From positions 2,112,001-2,176,000 of the forward strand of contig OX387611.1 of NCBI GenBank assembly GCA_947568835.1: a stretch of DNA of 64,000 nucleotides, given 5' to 3'. The position numbers and the translations under genes were made by a program. The stretch is from Protonemura montana (Eukaryota > Arthropoda > Insecta > Plecoptera > Nemouridae). Shown piece after piece: positions 46,911 to 60,375 of the stretch (the stretch's first letter is position 1; every line of letters begins with the position of its first letter). The notes under the pieces were generated by a model. The model was not told where the DNA came from and searched no databases. It was given only the letters and a program-made list of their open reading frames with translations.

Positions 46911-49900
46911 CTAAATGACAGATCTTCGGGGCTGGTTTTGAGTGTAAACGGCAACGCTTCTACAAGTCGGGTCCTAAAAAAAGCGCGATTCACCAGGTAA
47001 CGGTCTACCATCCTCAGGAGTCAGGCGATCTCAGCATCTTCATGGATATCAAACGTTTAATCTACCATTGAACCTCCTATGCTAGACCATGATATACCCG
47101 TGGTAACATAAGATAGCAGAATTGAGAAGCTCTGTCAGGTGATCTCAGCATCTCCATGGCTACCAAACGTTGAATCTACCATTGAACCTCCTATGCTAGG
47201 CCATGATATGCCCGTGGTAACATAAGATAGCAGAATTGAGAAGCTCTGTCAGGCGATCTCAGCATCTCCATGGCTACCAAACGCTGAATCTACCATTGAA
47301 CCTCCTATGCTAGACCATGATATACCCGTGATAACATAAGTTAGCAGAATTGAATAGCTTGGTCGGGTGATCTCAGCATCTCTATGGCTGCCAATGCACC
47401 ACATTAACTAGGAAAAAGACAATTGTAGAAAAATGTCAGAATGCCACAGTGATTATCTGCAACAATTTTAACCCCAGACTTACTGATTTAAACGTAAACA
47501 AAGACAATGGAATAAATCCAGCAGCCTTGATGACAATCAGCTGGTTGGTCACGGACACCATGATTCCCACGGACCTCTTGAAGCTCTTGCTGGCATCTGT
47601 CCATCCGCAGCCGTAGATGGACTCCTGGAGGAGCTCGGACTGCAAGGTTACCAACAAGCTGTGTACGTATTCATTGAGCACTTGACCACTTAAGTTCAGA
47701 TAAATTATACAGCTTTTTTAAACATATACCATTTTCATTTCCATTTTACCATTTACATAATAATTAAAACATCACAAATGGAATTAAAGTAATGCTGATG
47801 AGAATTCTAAGTTGTAGCTTTGTTAAATTTCATGACTTGTAAAATATACTGTAAATACTAGGGGAGGAGGGGTCTAGATGTCTCAAAATCTACCTATGTG
47901 TGCATATCTTCTAGAAAAATGAAGTTTTTCTTAAGTTTTAATTTTTTTTATAGCTTAATACACATTTGGTTATAATGTGATTTTTTTTGCGATTTATTAA
48001 ACCGTCAGTTGAATTGCTATGTCTCTTAGTTGACCTAAAAATGTTTGAGACTTTTAACCCCACGTTTGGGTCGAGTTGTCTCAGACACTGAGGCTAGTTG
48101 TCTCAGTGAGAAATTTCGTCATGTGATCACATAATTAATTTAATTAAAATCTGCATCAGTTACTTTATGACAATACCGAGTCAATGTTTGATAATTTATG
48201 TCAACATATTTTGCCATTTTTTGCTCAACACAAATTGAGCAGCGCGTAACATGACATCGGGTGCTACCAGCCACTGATAAGTTTTTTTTTTTTATAAACT
48301 CGTTATTAACTCGTAATTGGTATTTTTTGTAAATTGGTTCTGTAAAAAGTAAAAAAAAATCAATTAATTACAAAACAAACAAAATGAACTTATACTGAAA
48401 GCTATTTCTGGGGTTATGTCATTCTGTGACAACTAGACCATTAATAGACTTTCAGCTTTACATTTAAAATTAATATGCTTGTCGTGCATAAATTCATCCT
48501 ATAAGAAAAATTATAAACAGACAATATGATTGCTTAAAAGAATATAAATATGCACATTCAATTAGATGGATATTTTTACGTAAAATATGAAATAACTTAG
48601 CAGCAGAAAAGTTACTAACCACCTGTCAAAACAAACAATCTCTTCCAGGAGTGTGAATTATGCACCGAAACGAATGGAATTTTCAGAATAGTAAGATATT
48701 TAGACGTCGAAGCAGCCCAGATCAGTATTTTGCTTCTGGTACCATTTGGAGTCAATATTTGAAAACTGAGACAACTAGCTCCTGAGACTTTAAGACCCCT
48801 CCTCCCCTACTAAACAACTTTCGTCTGAATTCGTTTCTTCGTTCAAACCTCTTACCTCCACGGTGACCTGCTGGGCCAGAAAGCAAAAGATTCCAAGCAT
48901 TGAATAGAACGAGGCCACGGTGCCAAAATGAACCAGTAGACTGCTGCCACCAGATTTCTGAAACCCACCAATCATCACTCAGTCTGACTTGATAAACGAT
49001 GTTGGCAACCTAATGTGATTCAGACACAAAAAATATAATACTATTCTATTAAAACCCACTTAATCACAAATATATTTATAGATTCGGATGTAATCAGGGT
49101 GAACTTCTGTTCCGCAGTTTAAGCCGATTTAAGGCAACCCTGCTGAAAATTCTTAGCAAGATCTTGCAAGAGTGGCAAAATCTTGGCAAGAAGCAAGATC
49201 TTGCCAATTTCTTGCCAATTTCTTGCCAATTTCTTGAAAACATCTAAGATTTTTCCCTTCAGACAAGATTTGTTCAAGATCTTGGTAAGAAATTGACAAG
49301 ATCTTGACACGGTCCCGTGGGATCTTACATGGCTGCAAGATTTTTTGAATCTTGGCAAGGAAACGATATCTTGGCAAGTTCTTAGCAAGTTCTTGAAATA
49401 ATGTTTTTGTGTTGCGATTCTTGAAAGATCTTGCACGCAGAATTCTGCGTTTCCGACTTTAAAGTCTTCTAAAATAATAATTGATAACTGCAAGATCTTG
49501 CTCGGTGCGAAAACGCTTTCGTGAATGGAGTGCACATAAATGAGATTAATGTTTGTCTTGTTGGATGCTCTGGTTCTGGATCTGATTGCTCTGATTCTGA
49601 GTTTCTGGACAACTGGACCATGATCCAGTTGTAACTTTTTCTGCGGAAAGGTTTACAACGTCATTATACTCAAGGGTCGTTGTGACAACACTACTTCGTA
49701 AAACTGTGAAATTTAACGACGCATTGTTTCTATAACCTCTCTCCGGTACAGAACTGTGTGTGGAAACAATAGACCGTAACATACTCATAGCAAAATTACA
49801 CAAATATGGTTTCAGAAACCAAACACTAAATTGGATTTGCTCTTATTTGAATATGCGTGAGCAGAAAGTAAAATTTAAAAAATGCATGTCAGATACAATT

Positions 49901-52900
49901 GAAAATAATTTCGGGGTACCGCAAGGTTCTATACTAGGACCACTTTTAATTATTCTATATATAAATGACATTGAACTAATTTTTAAGAAATGTAAAATAC
50001 ATTTATATGCGGATGATACACTAATAACAATTGCTGGAACAAACCTGAATACTATGGAAAAAGAAATAAACAGTGAAATAAATAAATTAGAAGAATGGCT
50101 AAGACATAACAAATTAAAAATAAATTTATCCAAAACTAAAGCTATGATATTATGTAATAAATCAAATAGGTTAAAATATAAAAATGAAATCAATAATATT
50201 AAGTTAGAGCTAGAAGGTGACAAGATAGAAGTTATAGAGCAGTTTAAATATTTAGGAATTATCATTGACAGTGAAATAAATCTCAAAGCACATGCCACAT
50301 ACATAATAAAAAGTTAGCTAGTAAAATAGGACTCTTCCGTAGAAATAATAAAGGCCTTCAAATTCAAGCTAAAATTGACATTTACCAAGCAATCATTGCT
50401 CCCCACATCGATTATTGCAGCTCCCTTCTTTTCTTATTAAATAAAAATGAAATAGAAAAAATACAAAAACTTCAAAACAGAGCGATGAGGAGTATTCTCC
50501 TAGTGAATAAATATACCTACTTCTGTAAGGAAAATGTGTGAAGCCCTGTCATGACTGAATGTCAAACAAAGAATTGTACTAAACACCCTAACTTTAATTT
50601 ATAAAATATGTCAAGGAATTACACCTAGCTATTTAACAAATAATATTAAAAATAATAGTAATGTTCATACTCATAACACTAGAAGTAATAGCAATATTTT
50701 TATTGATAGACCAAAATCTAAATTTAAAGAAAACTCGATCTATGTTAAAGGAATTAGGATCTTTAATCGATTACCATTAGAAAGAAGACAATGTGAAACA
50801 GTCAAGAGTTTTAGACGTAACTGCTGTAAATTTATCAAAGAAGAAAAACTAGTTCCTAGAAAAAATGAGATAACCCTATACTGGGATATTTTGTACTCTT
50901 AATTGTAAGAAATTATTATTTACTGTTGTGCTTTTAACTATGTATCTTAGAGAAAAAATAGCAATTTTGCTAATAAATAAAGATTACTACTACTATGGTC
51001 ACTCATCCAATACCTGACCCAGCGCGTGTTGCTTGACTTCGGTGTTCTCACGAGGACCGGTGTTTCCAACATGCCAAACCGTTCGGTGATAAGCTGAATG
51101 TCGGTTTAATGTAAATATATGATGCGATTCTCCATTCGGGCTCTATAGTAGTGCAATATATATATTTTACATTCTAAATGATAAATACGCATGCTAAGTT
51201 TTGTTTAGTAGGTATGTGGCAATTGTTGGACTGGGACCAAATTGTGGCCTTTCAACTGATATTTAATCTTTCTACTAATAAATTTACATTTTATTATTTT
51301 CTCACAGAGTCGTACATTTTGTACCACAAGATGCACATTATTGTTAATGTTTAATTATATTTATTTCAATCCGAGGTTTGCACGGAATTATTTTAAACTC
51401 CACATGAATTTTGCATTGCATTCAGCAATGCACGACCTTTTCAATCCTAAGTTACAATAAACACCATCATCATCCACTGATTTACCGTTGTCATTAGACC
51501 GCTGACAACGACAGCTGTTCGCAAAATAGTGCGTCGTTGAACACATTGAATCAATCAACTGTGTTATTATGCAACAATGGCAAATATCACGGAAGGTATT
51601 GTTCTCAAAAATGTCTCGTGTGCTTTTCTCTACGTGGATGAGAGCTTTATCAAACATTGGTGCTGGGCCCTCTGTGATTTCTGAAGAATTAAACTCCCAA
51701 ATTCGAAGAATTAGCTTCTGTATTCTGTATCAACGAAGACTTTCGAATTCACAAGTAAGTACGAAACAAACTTAAAGTCAATACGATACATACATTTACT
51801 TTGTAGAATTTGCACTCAAGATTTTCTTTTGGCGAACCTATACAATATTGGTTATTTTGAGTATACGTTTCGCTGTTATGCAAGTTTTTATTTTGGTAAG
51901 AAACAAATACCCTCGATTATCTCTGAACACGCTCTATAATCACAGTGAATTTATTGTGTTTTTTCATTCACATTGCATCTCAGGTATAAACAAAACAAAT
52001 TACTGGATTCCAATTTAACGCTCGGCTATAATAATTGTCATTTTATAATTATAATATGGTCATTGGTGATAGGTGACATGTGTGTGAAACATTCGGCTGA
52101 CAAAGAGTGGCGCGATGGACCAATACCTTGTTATAGTTCTTTCATTTATCTCAACAGCAATTATTTACTTTACTGTCAAGAGAAAAAATGTGCTGATGCT
52201 GAAATGTAGTGCGTCTACTCAAGTTGAACTCATACTCGAGTTGCTGTTGCAGATAAGAAAACTAGACTCCAACGACTCATTCTTTATTAGCCGGGCTATA
52301 TATGCATTTTAGCAGACTTGCAAAATGATACTCGTAGCGAGTAGCGTTCCTCAGTATGAACTAGATTTCGACTGGTGGAGATGTGTCGCGTCGCGTCGCG
52401 TTGCTTTGTTTAGTCTCTAATTGCACAAATTATTTGTCTTTTTCGGCAATGTGATTGTTAGAAATAGGAAGTCATTTTTACCGTCTGCACTGTGGCATTT
52501 TTTGTCTTCGGGGTTTGAAGTTAATAGGGGAGACCTTTCAATTGATTTGTTTCGTGTAATTTGAAGGTACGCATCACTGTTACATTCAAACGCATCACTT
52601 CTTGAATATCGTTTGTCTAGAAGAAAATTGGAAACATCACCTTATCAACATGCTTCCTACTTTTTCAGTCTTGGAGCTCAAAACGTTGCTGCGTTCATCG
52701 GTGCTGAATTGGAAGACAAGTGCTCCACTTTATTCCCTGACAAGCTGCCCTTGTCCACAGTAGAAGCAGCTATATCGCTTGAAGATAGCGTTGCGATGTC
52801 AACGGAGAATTTCACAACTCTTGGTAAGTTTGCTAGGATGCAACTACAATAATCAATTAATTTTCAGTAACCTATGGTGGCATTTATTGATCAGGAGGTG

Positions 52901-55900
52901 CTAGTACAAATGATGCTTGTCTCCATGTGTTTAAAACCGCACATTTTTTATTGCAGTGCTGTGAATCTCTCCTGGCTGGTGGCAACAACCTCTGAGATTC
53001 CATGCCCATGGTGTGATGTCCCAAGTTTTTTCTGCCCTCCATTCCAAGCTCCATTGGAAGAAAAATGATTATGGTAAGTTAATTTGAATTTTTCCTCCAA
53101 AATCTATGTTCGTACTATCTATTTAAATAGCATTTGTTAACATATGCGATTTCTTAGACGCTATAATTAATCCAGCTAAATGAGGCTTTTTGAATAAAAA
53201 ATCCCAAAACCACAAACAATGGCATATCTAAATCCATTTACTTACCATTCATTACTAACTAATGAATCTTAGGAAATATTGCAAGATCTTCAAACAAGAT
53301 CTTATCAGATTGTAGTAAGATCTCATGAGACCGTGGCAAGACTTATAAGAACTTGGCAAGATCCTAAACAATCGTGGCAAGTTCTTGGCAAGATCTTACA
53401 AGATCTTATGAGAACTTGGCAAGATCTTAAACAATCGTGGCAAGTTCTTGGCAAGTTCTTGGCAAGATCTTATAAGATCTTGCAAGTTTTTCTTGACAAG
53501 ATCTTGGTAAGATCTTACGTAAGATTTTTCAGCAGGCAAGCTCTATTAGTCTTAAAGTTACATAAAATAAACGGATAACTTGATAAACGATGTTGGCAAC
53601 CAAATGTGATTCAGACACAATAAAATACAATACCATTCTATTAAGACCCACTTAATTACAATAAAATTTATCAATTCGGGTGTAATCAGGTGTTCCGCAG
53701 TTTAAGCCGATTAAAGTTAAGTTTTAAGTCTTTAAGTTACACAAAATTAACGAATTTTCCTTCCCACAGAGTATACTATCGATATTATTTATAAAACTGA
53801 GCGGTTGATGTAGATTGACAATCATCTTCAATCATTGTGCTGATTTTAGAAAACTCACTCACAAACAGTGCCTTTAGTAAAAAAATATATTGATATAAAT
53901 ATAAAATGATATTACAATGTACGATAGAGGAGTGAGAAGAGAATAGAATGAATGTGTAGATACGAACCATAGATGATGACGTCAGAACCAGCACGCTATG
54001 CGCAAGGCAGACGACCACTTTGACGCAGAAGAACGCGTTCCAGTGTTCCTCGAATGCACTGATAAACCTGCCGATCAAGAAGGCTGGAACCTCGATCTTT
54101 TGTTTTGCTGTCCGCTAAGGTGAGGACACTAGGTAGAATTTCCGTTACCGATTTTCCTTAAATTCCAAAGTCCTGGGACTGCGTGATCGTAGCGCCAGGT
54201 AGCCAGAAATTGAAGCTTAGCGAACTGTGGCAAGTTTGACATCCGATATGTCGGCGTCATTTTTCAAACAGACTAGTTTGAATTTCAAGCTTAAAGTATT
54301 ATAAAGTGCATCAATGCTTTTTAAAATTAGTTTATGATAATAGTTATTAGCATCGTCATAGCTTAAAGTAATGTTGAAAGTAAAAAAAAAACGTAGCGAC
54401 TTTATTGTATTTATAAGACAGATAGCACCCAGTCATAGACGTGCTTCTCTCATCGCAAGTGACTCTGTCTACAGTAACGCGGCAAGCAATTGGTTGCTAT
54501 AGTCAGGCTTACCAGCTGAGCACCTCCGTAAAACCGGTCGCTATTGGTCAAAACACCGCGGTCGAGGAGTCGGCTCAACCACTTACTAAAGTTAACTCAC
54601 TTCAAAAGCTCGCAGTGGTGGGCAACGCAATCTTTGAGTAAATCTTCCATGTTCAGTTGAATTTCGATCTCTTCCAGACTGTCGAACCCTGCGTCAGCAC
54701 TCGCCATGTCATCTGGATTAAAAGTAAGGAAGTAACGGGTCATTTTAAATTCGACACGATAATAGTGAGCAGTGTATTCCGGCTGTTCGCGCTATGTTTA
54801 TTTTGAAAGGTGTCAAAAGCCTCACAATCGCCTCCATCTTGGAGATCGGTTACCTTGACTGCTATCCAAGTGTTCCAAGCATCCGTGTGTCTCCACCACG
54901 CCAATGTCTAGCGAAGAATTTTCCACCGCATCTTGTTGTCCTTCTATTGGCGTCAGACTCTCAGCACCAACTTCTCGTTTATCGCGCACCGCGACCTCTG
55001 CAGAGGACCGAAGGGTGCCAAACTTGTGGTTTAAGATCCTCAGTTGTCCGTGCATGTTGAGGAACATGCAGAGTATCATCAGGTTGCAGCCGATGGCCAT
55101 TGTGGTTGCGAGGTAAAAGCTGACGACGTGTCCAAGAAAGGCAACTTCGAAATTGCCTGGTCCGGTTATGTCGAATGGGAAGACAAACCTGTAGAATGAC
55201 AAATGATTACTGCGTCTAGACAAGGTGGCTGTTGGTTCAAATGATGATGGATGTTTAGTCAATTAAACTCCTTGTTGAGAAACGTGGGGACAAAAGTTTG
55301 ACTTTTCTTACTTGAGCTTTTGTTCGAGATTCTTCTTTTTAAATAAGTCCACGAGAGGAATGATCGTGATCAAGCAAAACCAGACGAACCCCGCCCTCGG
55401 AACAGTGACCGACCAAAAGTGACACCATTTCTTAGTGTGGTCATCGACCGCCTTCGTGTACTCGTCGTAGGGAGGGTACAGTGTGTCAAGGTTACGCAGC
55501 AGCAGCACGAGCTCGGTCAACTTATCGTACTTCAGCACGAAGGTTAAGTAGATCGTTATTATCAAACTGATCGTGATGAAGTTCGCCAAACTTTCGGAGA
55601 CTTCACCGAAGTTGTCTGAGTGCGTGTACATGTACATGGGGAAGCCGTAGAGTCCGAACACGAAGTAGACGGCAGTGTTTAGCAACAGAACTTTTTTGAT
55701 GTAGAAAAGGAGACCTCTGGGTTGGGTTCTGTCGATCCAGAATCCTGTTGACAGAATTCCGATTTCTTGGGGCGTTAAAGGATTGTTTGATCGATTTCAG
55801 AGGAAAAAAGACACACTGTTTCCACAAAAGTCTCTTTGAAACTTGTTTAATTGCGTCGGTAAACCACAGTAGACATAGCACAAGCTTGAACATCCTGTTA

Positions 55901-56403
55901 TTATGCTCAGCCTAACAAAATAAATGCCTATGATGCTATTTTAGTGTTTGGGATCTGTTCCATTGATGGTAGGTATACTAAACATTTTTTCTAAAACATC
56001 ATCTAATTTGTCGGCAAAGACGTCACAATGGTTTGAGTCCCGGCCAACGATCTTGCCACCAATTTTTGCGCCATTTGGTTTACTTTCTCTTGCTGGATGG
56101 TCTTTTTAGAAAATGTACTCAAGCGACGACCCTATCTCTCCTTCAAAATAAAGTATACTATTTAAAATGGTAACATATTCATATTGTTATTGGGATTTAT
56201 AGAAGAAAATTGTTTCTTTTAATGATTGGCTTAACTTAGCATTCAAACTCTGGCATATGATGCTAGTTTTTATAATAATGGGATCAGGTGCTTATGGGCC
56301 CAAAAGAAAATGTTAGGTTTATTATTTCCCTTACTTGGCTTGCCCCGGGCGCCTACTCACCTGTGACTTGCAGCATCTGCACGTTCTTCTCGAGGACGCT
56401 CAT
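46911..56403 (-). CDS. odorant receptor OR-c (8 exons, 454 aa)
   Basis: Exons: 56361-56403, 55312-55765, 54854-55188, 54601-54712, 53968-54067, 48856-48957, 47484-47639, 46911-46973. The lengths equal those of OR-a and OR-b, all in phase, ending in TAG. It starts MSVLEKNVQ. The C-terminal tail is DPTCRSVAVYTQNQPRRSVI, differing from OR-a only by conservative changes. Two insertions enlarge its introns: a 947-bp TIR element between exons 6 and 7, and a 4.4-kb element between exons 5 and 6. The exon 5 to 6 intron is therefore about 5 kb, which could affect splicing. A second copy of exon 1 lies upstream at 58368-58410 and might serve as an alternative start. Confidence 0.85.
47027..47395. repeat. 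114-bp tandem repeat in the last OR-c intron (about 3 copies)
   Basis: Same unit and same intron as in OR-a and OR-b. Confidence 0.85.
47861..48807. mobile_element. non-autonomous DNA transposon, 947 bp, TACTA target duplication
   Basis: The ends are inverted: GGGGAGGAGGGGTCT at both, followed by a looser GTCTCA match. TACTA flanks it on both sides (47856-47860 and 48808-48812). The equivalent introns of OR-a, OR-b and OR-d lack it. The interior is AT-rich with several TTGTCTCAG repeats and no coding frame. The superfamily was not recognised. Confidence 0.85.
49756..50997 (+). mobile_element. second LINE, 5'-truncated, reverse transcriptase with frameshifts
   Basis: The first frame (49760-50317) starts inside the RT and contains FGVPQGSILGPLL, the catalytic YADD box and FKYLGIIIDSEI. 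The rest continues in other frames to about 50901 (QAIIAPHIDYCSSLLFLL, KLQNRAMRSIL). The 3' tail has an AATAAA run and TAC repeats. 5S-derived satellite sequence lies on both sides, so it inserted into such a unit. It belongs to a different family from the LINE at 22 kb. Confidence 0.85.
51001..51095 (-). repeat. 5S rRNA-derived unit
   Basis: On the minus strand it carries CACCGAACGGTTTGGCATGT, ACCGAAGTCAAGCAACACGC and GGTCAGGTATTGGATGAGTG. It is the right half of the unit split by the LINE; the left half is near 49730-49755. Confidence 0.65.
51096..53267. other. interior of the 4.4-kb element, unrecognised
   Basis: Several short plus-strand open frames exist (51569-51775, 52115-52312, 52613-52852, 52874-53068). 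Some are followed by plausible donors, for example GTAAGT after 51750 and GGTAAG near 52824. This could be the decayed or intron-split gene of the element. I recognise no protein family. Confidence 0.4.
53577..53720. repeat. local direct duplication of OR-c intron DNA
   Basis: About 140 bp beginning CTTGATAAACGATGTTGGCA and ending near GCAGTTTAAGCCGATT repeats 48988-49130, on the other side of the 4.4-kb element. Confidence 0.8.
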
Positions 56404-58197
56404 TCTGCACACTTTGGCTTCACACACTCCTTGGCCAGACTGTCAGGACATCTGGCGAGACACATGCCACAGACAACGTTTTAAAGCAGCGACAGCCAAA
56501 AAGAAGGGAAAGTTAAAACACTTGAAAAATTGCGTAATATTTCCAGGAACACTATAGGTTTTGAAACGGCGTCCGAGAAAAGGGGGATGGGGGGGAAATA
56601 AACATGTTAGGTTAAGAAAAACAAAGAAAACGTCGAAAAATGAATGTAGGTAAATTTGTTGCCCGACGTTATGATAGATTTCGTTGTCTGCCAACCGGCC
56701 GGGGAACATCATATTTTTCACATATTTAATATGGCAAGTGTCCGTCTTATCATTGTTTAACTTTAAGCATTGGTACTGAATATTTAAATCGGATTTAGAC
56801 ATAAGACAATCGACACATTGCGTCTGGCGGCGATAATATCATAAATAAGTACTGAAACTGAGAAATGTTTTGATGTTTGTTGCCAGGCGGTATGATGAAA
56901 GTCTTGGCTTGTGTTGCCTTGAAATAAAACGAGGTCAGGCCACTGTGGGGTGATACAATATTCATAACCAATCAACATCGACCGCGTTTTACAAACATGT
57001 CTATGTAAATGGAGAGCAGTTGGCAAATTTATCGAAGATTTTAACTTAAAATTTAAAAATTAAACATTCTGCTCCGGTGCATTTACTGCGCGTGCTTTCA
57101 AAACTGATTCTCAAATGCAGACTTTTCTTCAGTTTCGAAACGGCGACCGATAAAAATGAGGGAAAATAAACATGTAAGGTAAAGAAAAACTAAGAAAACG
57201 TCGAAAAATTAATGTATGCCAATTTGTTGGCAAACGCAATGATAGGTTAAGCTGTCTGCTAGCAGGCCGTGGAATAGCAATTGTTTGACTCTTTCATGTG
57301 TCACGAATCAGTTTCATCGAAGTTAAATTTTATTTTTCATTTGGTTTCCTTTCTGGAAATAAAATTGGTGACATAAGACAATCGAAATATTGCGTCCATA
57401 ATATCATCAAATAGTAATTCACACATTGAGACTCGTCATATTTCAGGTTCAATATCTGGTCGTAACAAAAAGCACCTGATGTTTGTTGGGCTGGAATTGG
57501 AAAAGGACTCGCCCGATGACACAGGATGTGGAGACACGCCATTTGAGCATGGACCTTCATGACAGGACTGACATCTGCTAGCTGTGCGCGTGACTGAGAT
57601 TCTGCTCCAACACAGCGCCATCTTGGACATTCGTCACCATCTACATGTTTTGTCCCTTGAATGCCAGGACCTCGTTTCAACTTTATTTTATTTATGTTGC
57701 GTATAATAAAAACTAACCGATATTTTTAAGTCAGAGACGCGAGGATCGCGACCAGACCTTAAGAATGGAAACAAACCGGTTTTACAACATGTGCTTGGTA
57801 TTTGATTCCAAAGATGAACAATCGAGAAATGAAAAAATTGCTTTATCTCACCGATGTTCATATTATTCAACTAAAATATCTTAAAAAGACATCGGGCGAC
57901 AAACACTAGCCATACAACGTTTTAATTTAAACTGGCGTTTTATATCAATTAAATATAATTTAAATTGATGATATAATTTTTTTTTGCATATCAACTTATT
58001 TGTCAAGATAGACGTCACAGTGGTAAGTGTCGAAGCCAACGATCTTGCCACCAATTGTTGCGCCATTAAAATCTCTTATCTCACTGGATGGTCTTTTTAG
58101 AAAATTTAATAAAGCGACGCCTCTATATCTCCTTTTAAATAAAGTTTGTTATTAAAAATGGCGACAGGTTCATATTAACATTGAGATTCACATAGAA

Positions 58198-58236
<39 letters not shown>

Positions 58237-58367
58237 TGGACTTGACTTGGCACTCATACTCTGGAATGTGATGCTAGTTTTTACAAAAAAGGGTCCAGGT
58301 GCAATTGGGACGGAATGAAAATGTTCGGTTTCTTATTTCCCTTCGCTTGCCCCAGACACCGACTCAC
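56404..58367. other. upstream region of OR-c with internal duplication
   Basis: No complete gene is seen. About 57.1-57.9 kb is repeated at 58.6-59.4 kb. A poly(T) run occupies 58199-58233. Confidence 0.5.
58199..58233. repeat. poly(T) tract
   Basis: An uninterrupted T run of about 35 bases. It replaces the corresponding short A/T region in the paralogous upstream segments. Confidence 0.9.
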
Positions 58368-58410
58368 CTGTGACTTGCAGCATCTGCATGTTCTTCTCGA
58401 GGACGCTCAT
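58368..58410 (-). other. duplicate odorant receptor exon 1
   Basis: This 43-bp segment starts with ATG and encodes MSVLEKNMQMLQVT. It ends at the donor GTGAGT exactly as in OR-a, OR-b and OR-c. No second exon follows before the OR-c copy of exon 1 at 56361-56403. It could be an alternative first exon of OR-c or debris from the local duplication. Confidence 0.75.
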
Positions 58411-60375
58411 TCTGCACACTTTGGCTTCACACATTCCTTGGCCAGACTGTCAGGACATCGGGCGAGACACACGCGACACACAAAGTTATAAAGCGAGGAC
58501 AGTCAAAAAGAATGAAAGAAAAAAATACATCCTACATTTACGAATTGTTTCCAGGAACGTGACAGGTTTCAAAATGGTGACCGATAAAAAGGAGGGGAAA
58601 AGAACATGTGAGGTAAAGAAAAACAAAGAGAACGTTAAAAAATGATTGTATGTCGATTTGTTGCCTGTTTTAATGATAGGTTTTGCTGTCAGCCAGCAGG
58701 GCGAGAAAAGCACTTGTTTGACTATTTAATGTGACACGAATCAGTTTCATCAAAGTTTAATTTTATTCAACGTTTGGTTTTCTTTCTGGAAATAACACTG
58801 GTGACGTAAGACAGTCGAAATATTGCGTCCATAATATCATCAATTATTAATTCACACATTGAGACTCTTTTTATTTCAGGTTCAATGTCTGGTCGTAACA
58901 AAAGGCACCGGATGTGTGTTGGGCTAGATATGGAAAATTACTCGTTCGATGATAGAGAATTTGGAGACACGCCATTGGAGCATGGACCTTCATGACAGAA
59001 CTGACATCTGCTAGCTGTGCGCGTGACTGAGATTCTGCTCCAACACAGCGCCATCTTAGAAATCCGTCACCATCTACATGTATTGTCTCTGGAATGCCAC
59101 GGCCACGGCCTCGATTCAAATTCATTTTATTTATGTTGCTTTTAATAAAAATCTTATAATATTTTATGTCAGAGGCGCGAGGATTGCAACCAGAGCGTAA
59201 GAATAGAAGCAAGTCAGTCTTACAACATGTGATTTGTATTTGTATCCAAAGATGAAAAAGTAAGAGATTAACAAATTACTTTATCTCACCGATGTTCATA
59301 CTATTCAACTAAAATATGTTTACAAGACATCGGGCGACAAACACTAGCCATACAACGTTTTAATTAAAACTGGCGACAGCCAATAAGAAGGGAATTGATG
59401 AAAAATGCAATAAGGAGAAGACAACACCGAAGAACATGGAACGTTCCTATAAAATCGTTACCAGGCGTAATGATAGGTTCTGTTGTCTGCCAGCTTACTG
59501 GGAACTGATATGTTTTACACATTTATTATGGTAAGTGTCCATCTTATTAATGTTAAATTTCAAGCATTGAAACTGAATATTAAAATCTGTCGAGGACATA
59601 AGACAATTATCAAATTGCGTCAAGCGGCGATAATGCCATAAATAAGTACTGAAACTTGGAAATGTTTTGGAGTTTTTTGTCAGACATAATGATGATAGTC
59701 TTGGCTTGTGTTGTATTGAGGTGAAACGAGGTCAGCACGCTGTGAAGAGATTCAAGATTCATTGCCGATCAAGATTCGGGTGCGTATCATGAATATGTGC
59801 TTGTAAATATAAAGTAACACTCTTTATGTTCATTAAATCAATAAGCTCTGAATTTAACTCGCAAAATCAAGCAGCCCAAGTGGCGGAATCTGTCACTCTA
59901 GAACTACTAAAGACAACGTTTAAAGCAGATCAAGAAAAGTCATCAATATTTAGTAAGTTACGCAATCGTTTGCAAAACACACAGCTCCAACGATTTTTAC
60001 AACATTTAAGCGACTATTTCTATTTTTAAAAGACAAAAAGCGGCCTGGTGCTCGAAAAATTGTTGGCGACTTGGACCAATATCACCTCGACTAGAAGCTT
60101 CTCAACACCATGTAGGACCGGTAGGCCGAGTTGATCACCTACAACAAAAGAGAAGCCAGCCAATCAGATGCTGGCATAAAAACCAACCAATAACATTAAC
60201 CACATAAACAACTGCATACAGCTTCTCACGCTGTAGCTTTATTCGCTCATCAAACCCTTCAATTCTATAAGCATCCAGAAATATAACATTAGTTACGAGC
60301 ATGGGTCATGAGGCGCATTTTTTTTAAATTCATATAATCTGTTAATTTTGTTCTGCATTTCAGGCCACTTATTCC
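58411..60375. other. non-coding DNA between OR-d and the duplicate exon 1
   Basis: It contains the second copy of the 57.1-57.9 kb segment and the fourth copy of the receptor 3' flank (59.8-60.37 kb). An AATAAA on the minus strand at 60238-60243 may serve OR-d. Confidence 0.5.

Larger units (their letters stand above)
49138..53535. mobile_element. 4.4-kb insertion with AAGATCTTG-rich terminal inverted repeats, GCAA target duplication
   Basis: Left end CCCTGCTGAAAATTCTTAGC; right end, read inverted, CTGCTGAAAAATCTTACG. About 350 bp inside the left end and 260 bp inside the right end are crowded with the palindromic motif CAAGATCTTG and variants. GCAA flanks both sides (49134-49137 and 53536-53539). 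The OR-d intron keeps the uninterrupted ...GCAAGCTCTAT... site. A LINE and 5S-derived scraps are nested inside. Open frames at 51.5-53.1 kb show no recognised domain. Confidence 0.75.
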
